The notes beneath the pieces were generated by a model. That model was given only the letters and a program-made list of their open reading frames with translations, was not told the DNA's origin and did not search any database. The translations under genes and the position numbers were made by a program. Of a DNA stretch of 8,837 nt, positions 7,124-8,837 are shown piece after piece (position 1 is the first letter of the stretch; every line of letters starts with the position of its first letter). This DNA comes from Alkalibacterium iburiense (GTDB taxonomy: Bacteria > Bacillota > Bacilli > Lactobacillales > Carnobacteriaceae_A). Where the stretch lies: assembly GCF_039521845.1 (NCBI RefSeq), contig NZ_BAAACW010000013.1, positions 1-8,837 on the forward strand. Direction: 5' to 3'.

Positions 7124-8128
7124 TTAGTTTCCCTCCCCTTCAAAGTGGAAATGTTTCCAACACGTACATCTCACTTTGTGGTTTGGTGCTACTTCGTGTA
7201 ATACAGGATTCTCTTCATGAGCTTCAGCAGGAATCCATGGTATACGTGGAGCGAAACGGCATCCTTCTCTTGGTAAGTTTTGTAACGAAGGAACTGTACC
7301 GTGAATAACGTGCAATTCATCGTCTTCTCCCTCTAATTCGTGAGGAATAGAATTCAATAGTGAACGTGTATAAGGGTGTTTCGGATTAGCAAATAATTCA
7401 TGAACAGGTGCTTCCTCAACAATCTGTCCGGCGTACATAACTGCCACTCTATCGGCTGTCTCTGCAACTACCCCTAAGTCATGAGTGATTAAAATGATTC
7501 CAGAACCTGTTTCTCTTTGAATGTCTTTCATCAAGTCTAAGATTTGAGCTTGAATCGTTACATCCAGAGCGGTCGTCGGTTCATCTGCGATAATAACTGG
7601 AGGCTTGTTGGCTAAAGCAATAGCGATAACCACTCTTTGTCTCATCCCTCCAGATAATTCATGCGGATAAGATTTCATGATTTGTTCAGGTCTAGGAATA
7701 CCAACTTGATTTAACAATTCCAGAACTCTAGCGCTGATTTGTTCATCATTCATATCAGTATGATATTCTAAGGCTTCTGCTATTTGTTTGTAAATAGTCA
7801 TTAGCGGATTTAATGATCCTAATGGATCTTGGAATATCATCCCAATGTCGTTTCCTCTAATACGGTTATACAACTTCTCATTTAAATCGAGTAGGTTTAA
7901 ATCTTTATATAAAACTTCACCTTTGATTTTAGTGTTCTTAGGATCGTGTAATCCCATAATTGATGTAGCTAATGTGGACTTCCCACATCCGGACTCACCA
8001 ACAATGGCTAAAATTTCATTGTTTTTTAATGTTAAGGATACTCCATCTACTGCGTTGTGGTAGACATCCCCAAATCTAAAACCTATTTCTAAGTCGTTAA
8101 CCTCTAACAAGCTACGTTCAACGGCCAC
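7124..8128 (-). CDS. oppD: Oligopeptide ABC transporter ATP-binding protein OppD
   Basis: OppD is the second ATPase and the first gene of the operon. The 334-residue protein shows Walker A GESGCGKS (44-51), Q-loop Gln100, signature LSGGM (158-162), Walker B VIIADE (178-183), TALD (186-189) and switch His216. The C-terminus is an oligo_HPY-type extension after HPYTRSLLNSIP. In that tail only Cys290 and Cys321, plus an extra Cys323, are present. The positions that often carry two further cysteines read RIPW and EAHEENP. The start codon is GTG at 8128, with a perfect AGGAGG (8141-8136) 7 nt upstream, and no ATG competes with it. A promoter and leader hairpin lie just upstream. Confidence 0.94.
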   Translation of the reverse strand: MAVERSLLEVNDLEIGFRFGDVYHNAVDGVSLTLKNNEILAIVGESGCGKSTLATSIMGLHDPKNTKIKGEVLYKDLNLLDLNEKLYNRIRGNDIGMIFQDPLGSLNPLMTIYKQIAEALEYHTDMNDEQISARVLELLNQVGIPRPEQIMKSYPHELSGGMRQRVVIAIALANKPPVIIADEPTTALDVTIQAQILDLMKDIQRETGSGIILITHDLGVVAETADRVAVMYAGQIVEEAPVHELFANPKHPYTRSLLNSIPHELEGEDDELHVIHGTVPSLQNLPREGCRFAPRIPWIPAEAHEENPVLHEVAPNHKVRCTCWKHFHFEGEGN

Positions 8129-8149
8129 TTCTTAACCTCCTATACTCTA

Positions 8150-8176
8150 CTTCTCTAAGATTATTCTTCAGAGAAG
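8150..8176 (-). promoter_or_regulatory. Leader hairpin upstream of the oppD ribosome site
   Basis: CTTCTCT (8150-8156) pairs perfectly with AGAGAAG (8170-8176). AAGA (8157-8160) pairs with TCTT (8165-8168) above it, giving an 11-bp stem with a TTAT loop and one bulged base (8169). It falls in the predicted 5' leader, 8 nt upstream of the oppD Shine-Dalgarno, and has no T-tract, so it is not a terminator. It could stabilise the messenger or affect initiation. No known riboswitch class is recognised. Confidence 0.5.
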
Positions 8177-8227
8177 ATTGTTAAACTTTCATTGTATTCT
8201 CATCAAAAGCTTAATAATATAAATCGA

Positions 8228-8256
8228 ATTATACACTGCATTTCTTTATATAGCAA
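8228..8256 (-). promoter_or_regulatory. Candidate sigma-A promoter of the opp operon
   Basis: On the minus strand, TTGCTA (8256-8251, 4 of 6 matches to the -35 consensus) is followed by exactly 17 bases and a perfect TATAAT (8233-8228). Transcription would begin near 8221, leaving a leader of about 93 nt before the GTG of oppD. It is the best promoter match in the 224-bp gap between acpP and oppD. No terminator is evident after acpP, so some read-through from acpP is also possible. Confidence 0.7.
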
Positions 8257-8352
8257 TGCTTTTTTATTATTTTATAACAATTAGTTAAATTTTCAAGTGA
8301 ATTTTATCATTTTTTTCTAATAAATCTATAACAGACTCATTTTGTTCAAATC

Positions 8353-8595
8353 TTACTGCATTGTGTCATGAATGTAGTCTACAGCTTTACCCACTGTAGT
8401 GATTTGTTCAGCGTCTTCATCAGAAATTTCTTCTCCGAAAGTATCTTCCATTTCCATGACTAACTCAACAATATCTAATGAATCTGCTCCCAAGTCATCT
8501 TTAAAAGTAGTATCTCTCGTTACTTTCTCTTCATCTACTCCTAAACGTTCAACTATAATCGCTTGAATCTTATCGAAAATTTCTTGTTTTGTCAT
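8353..8595 (-). CDS. acpP: Acyl carrier protein
   Basis: This small acidic cytosolic protein carries growing acyl chains on 4'-phosphopantetheine during fatty acid synthesis and donates them to phospholipid synthesis. At 80 residues it matches the family. The attachment Ser39 lies in GADSLDIVEL (36-45), and the four-helix ACP pattern and the FGEEISDEDAEQITTVGKAV region (53-72) are typical. I place the start at ATG 8595, because AAAGGAG (8611-8605) lies 9 nt upstream and the protein then begins MTKQEIF like other ACPs. An in-frame ATG at 8625 would add ten unfamiliar residues and read through this ribosome site. It stands alone: no plsX, fab or rnc gene is adjacent in the window. It may therefore be monocistronic or the end of an operon beyond the edge. 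Confidence 0.95.
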   Translation of the reverse strand: MTKQEIFDKIQAIIVERLGVDEEKVTRDTTFKDDLGADSLDIVELVMEMEDTFGEEISDEDAEQITTVGKAVDYIHDTMQ

Positions 8596-8682
8596 TATAC
8601 TCGGCTCCTTTGAATGAAATAGCATTCTGTTACTTGTTTATCATAATACTATTATTAAATTTTCATTTAATTCACAAATGTT

Positions 8683-8711
8683 ATTGTATCGTATTCGTTT
8701 TGTAATTTCCA
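8683..8711 (-). promoter_or_regulatory. Possible acpP promoter
   Basis: On the minus strand, TGGAAA (8711-8706, 4 of 6) is separated by 17 bases from TACAAT (8688-8683, 5 of 6). The start would lie near 8676, about 80 nt before the acpP ATG. The region is extremely AT-rich and other weak matches exist, such as TATGAT near 8640, so this is only the best of several candidates. Confidence 0.4.
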
Positions 8712-8713
8712 TC

Positions 8714-8729
8714 GTTTTTTAGAAAAAAC
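8714..8729. repeat. A/T-tract inverted repeat upstream of acpP
   Basis: GTTTTTT (8714-8720) is mirrored by AAAAAAC (8723-8729) around a 2-base centre. The spacer is too small for a normal RNA hairpin without opening the inner pairs. It could be a bent-DNA or protein-binding site adjoining the candidate -35 region of acpP. No regulator is recognised. Confidence 0.4.
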
Positions 8730-8772
8730 ATTAAAAAATCCTAATGATAACGTTTTACTTGTTCATATTATG

Positions 8773-8796
8773 ATTATGGTGTCAAAACCCCATAAT
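8773..8796. repeat. Inverted repeat upstream of acpP, terminator-like on the plus strand
   Basis: ATTATGG (8773-8779) pairs with CCATAAT (8790-8796) around a 10-base loop, followed by a short run of T on the plus strand. No plus-strand gene precedes it. On the minus strand it lacks a T-tract, so a conventional terminator role is doubtful. It could mark the end of an upstream minus-strand unit beyond the window, an operator, or the end of a repeat element. Confidence 0.4.
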
Positions 8797-8837
8797 TTTA
8801 AGCACTTAATCAACTTGAAATGCTCAAAAGTATACAG

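Noticed and set aside
7845..8063. Plus-strand open frame antisense to oppD
   Set aside because: It overlaps conserved Walker A and Q-loop coding sequence of oppD and has no recognisable features.
8238..8264. Terminator-like GCATT/AATGC hairpin with a T-tract on the plus strand
   Set aside because: The stem is only 5 bp with a 12-base loop, no plus-strand gene precedes it, and it overlaps the spacer and -35 of the opp promoter.
8596..8625. Ten-residue N-terminal extension of the acyl carrier protein
   Set aside because: It would run through the strong AAAGGAG site that serves ATG 8595, and the extra residues do not match ACP family N-termini.
8761..8790. Perfect TTGACA on the minus strand (within 8779-8788) as an acpP promoter
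   Set aside because: No -10-like hexamer lies 16-18 bases downstream of it.
8763..8837. 24 open minus-strand codons running off the right edge, ending TGA
   Set aside because: It is too short to separate from chance and the translation resembles no family I recognise. It could be the tail of a gene beyond the window.

Overview
The window is a low-GC Gram-positive (Firmicutes) segment. Every supported gene lies on the minus strand, so transcription runs from high to low coordinates. Shine-Dalgarno sites of the AGGAGG type, TTG and GTG starts, an IS66 element and an oppD-F-B-C-A gene order like that of the lactococcal opp operon point to Lactobacillales. The very acidic, lysine-free linker of the substrate-binding lipoprotein suggests a marine, halophilic or alkaliphilic member such as a Carnobacteriaceae relative (Alkalibacterium or Marinilactibacillus type). 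That placement is inference and cannot be proved from this sequence.

Layout in the direction of transcription. (1) 8596-8837: non-coding DNA with two inverted repeats and a candidate acpP promoter. (2) 8353-8595: acpP, the acyl carrier protein of fatty acid synthesis, as a single gene. (3) 8129-8352: intergenic region with a candidate sigma-A promoter (TTGCTA-N17-TATAAT) and a leader hairpin ahead of the next operon. (4) 8128-2265: a complete five-gene oligopeptide ABC transporter operon. OppD and OppF are the ATPases, OppB and OppC the permeases, and OppA the lipoprotein receptor, encoded last. Gaps are 0, 1, 34 and 18 nt. (5) 2264-2147: three 10-bp tandem repeats and a strong intrinsic terminator. 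(6) 2146 to about 60: an IS66-family element (tnpA-tnpB-tnpC) in the same orientation, with its outer end at GTAAGC (2146). Its tnpC loses homology just after the catalytic Glu and ends in unrelated residues, so the element is truncated or interrupted.

The Opp proteins form one importer. OppA binds peptides outside the membrane, OppB/OppC form the channel, and OppD/OppF hydrolyse ATP. The IS66 and acpP are functionally unrelated neighbours. I find no CRISPR array, tRNA, rRNA, defence system or novel multi-gene system here. The points worth a second look are the broken IS66 end, a terminator inside the IS, the leader and upstream region of the opp operon, the odd translation start of oppC, the reduced cysteine set in OppD, and unexplained repeats at the window edges.
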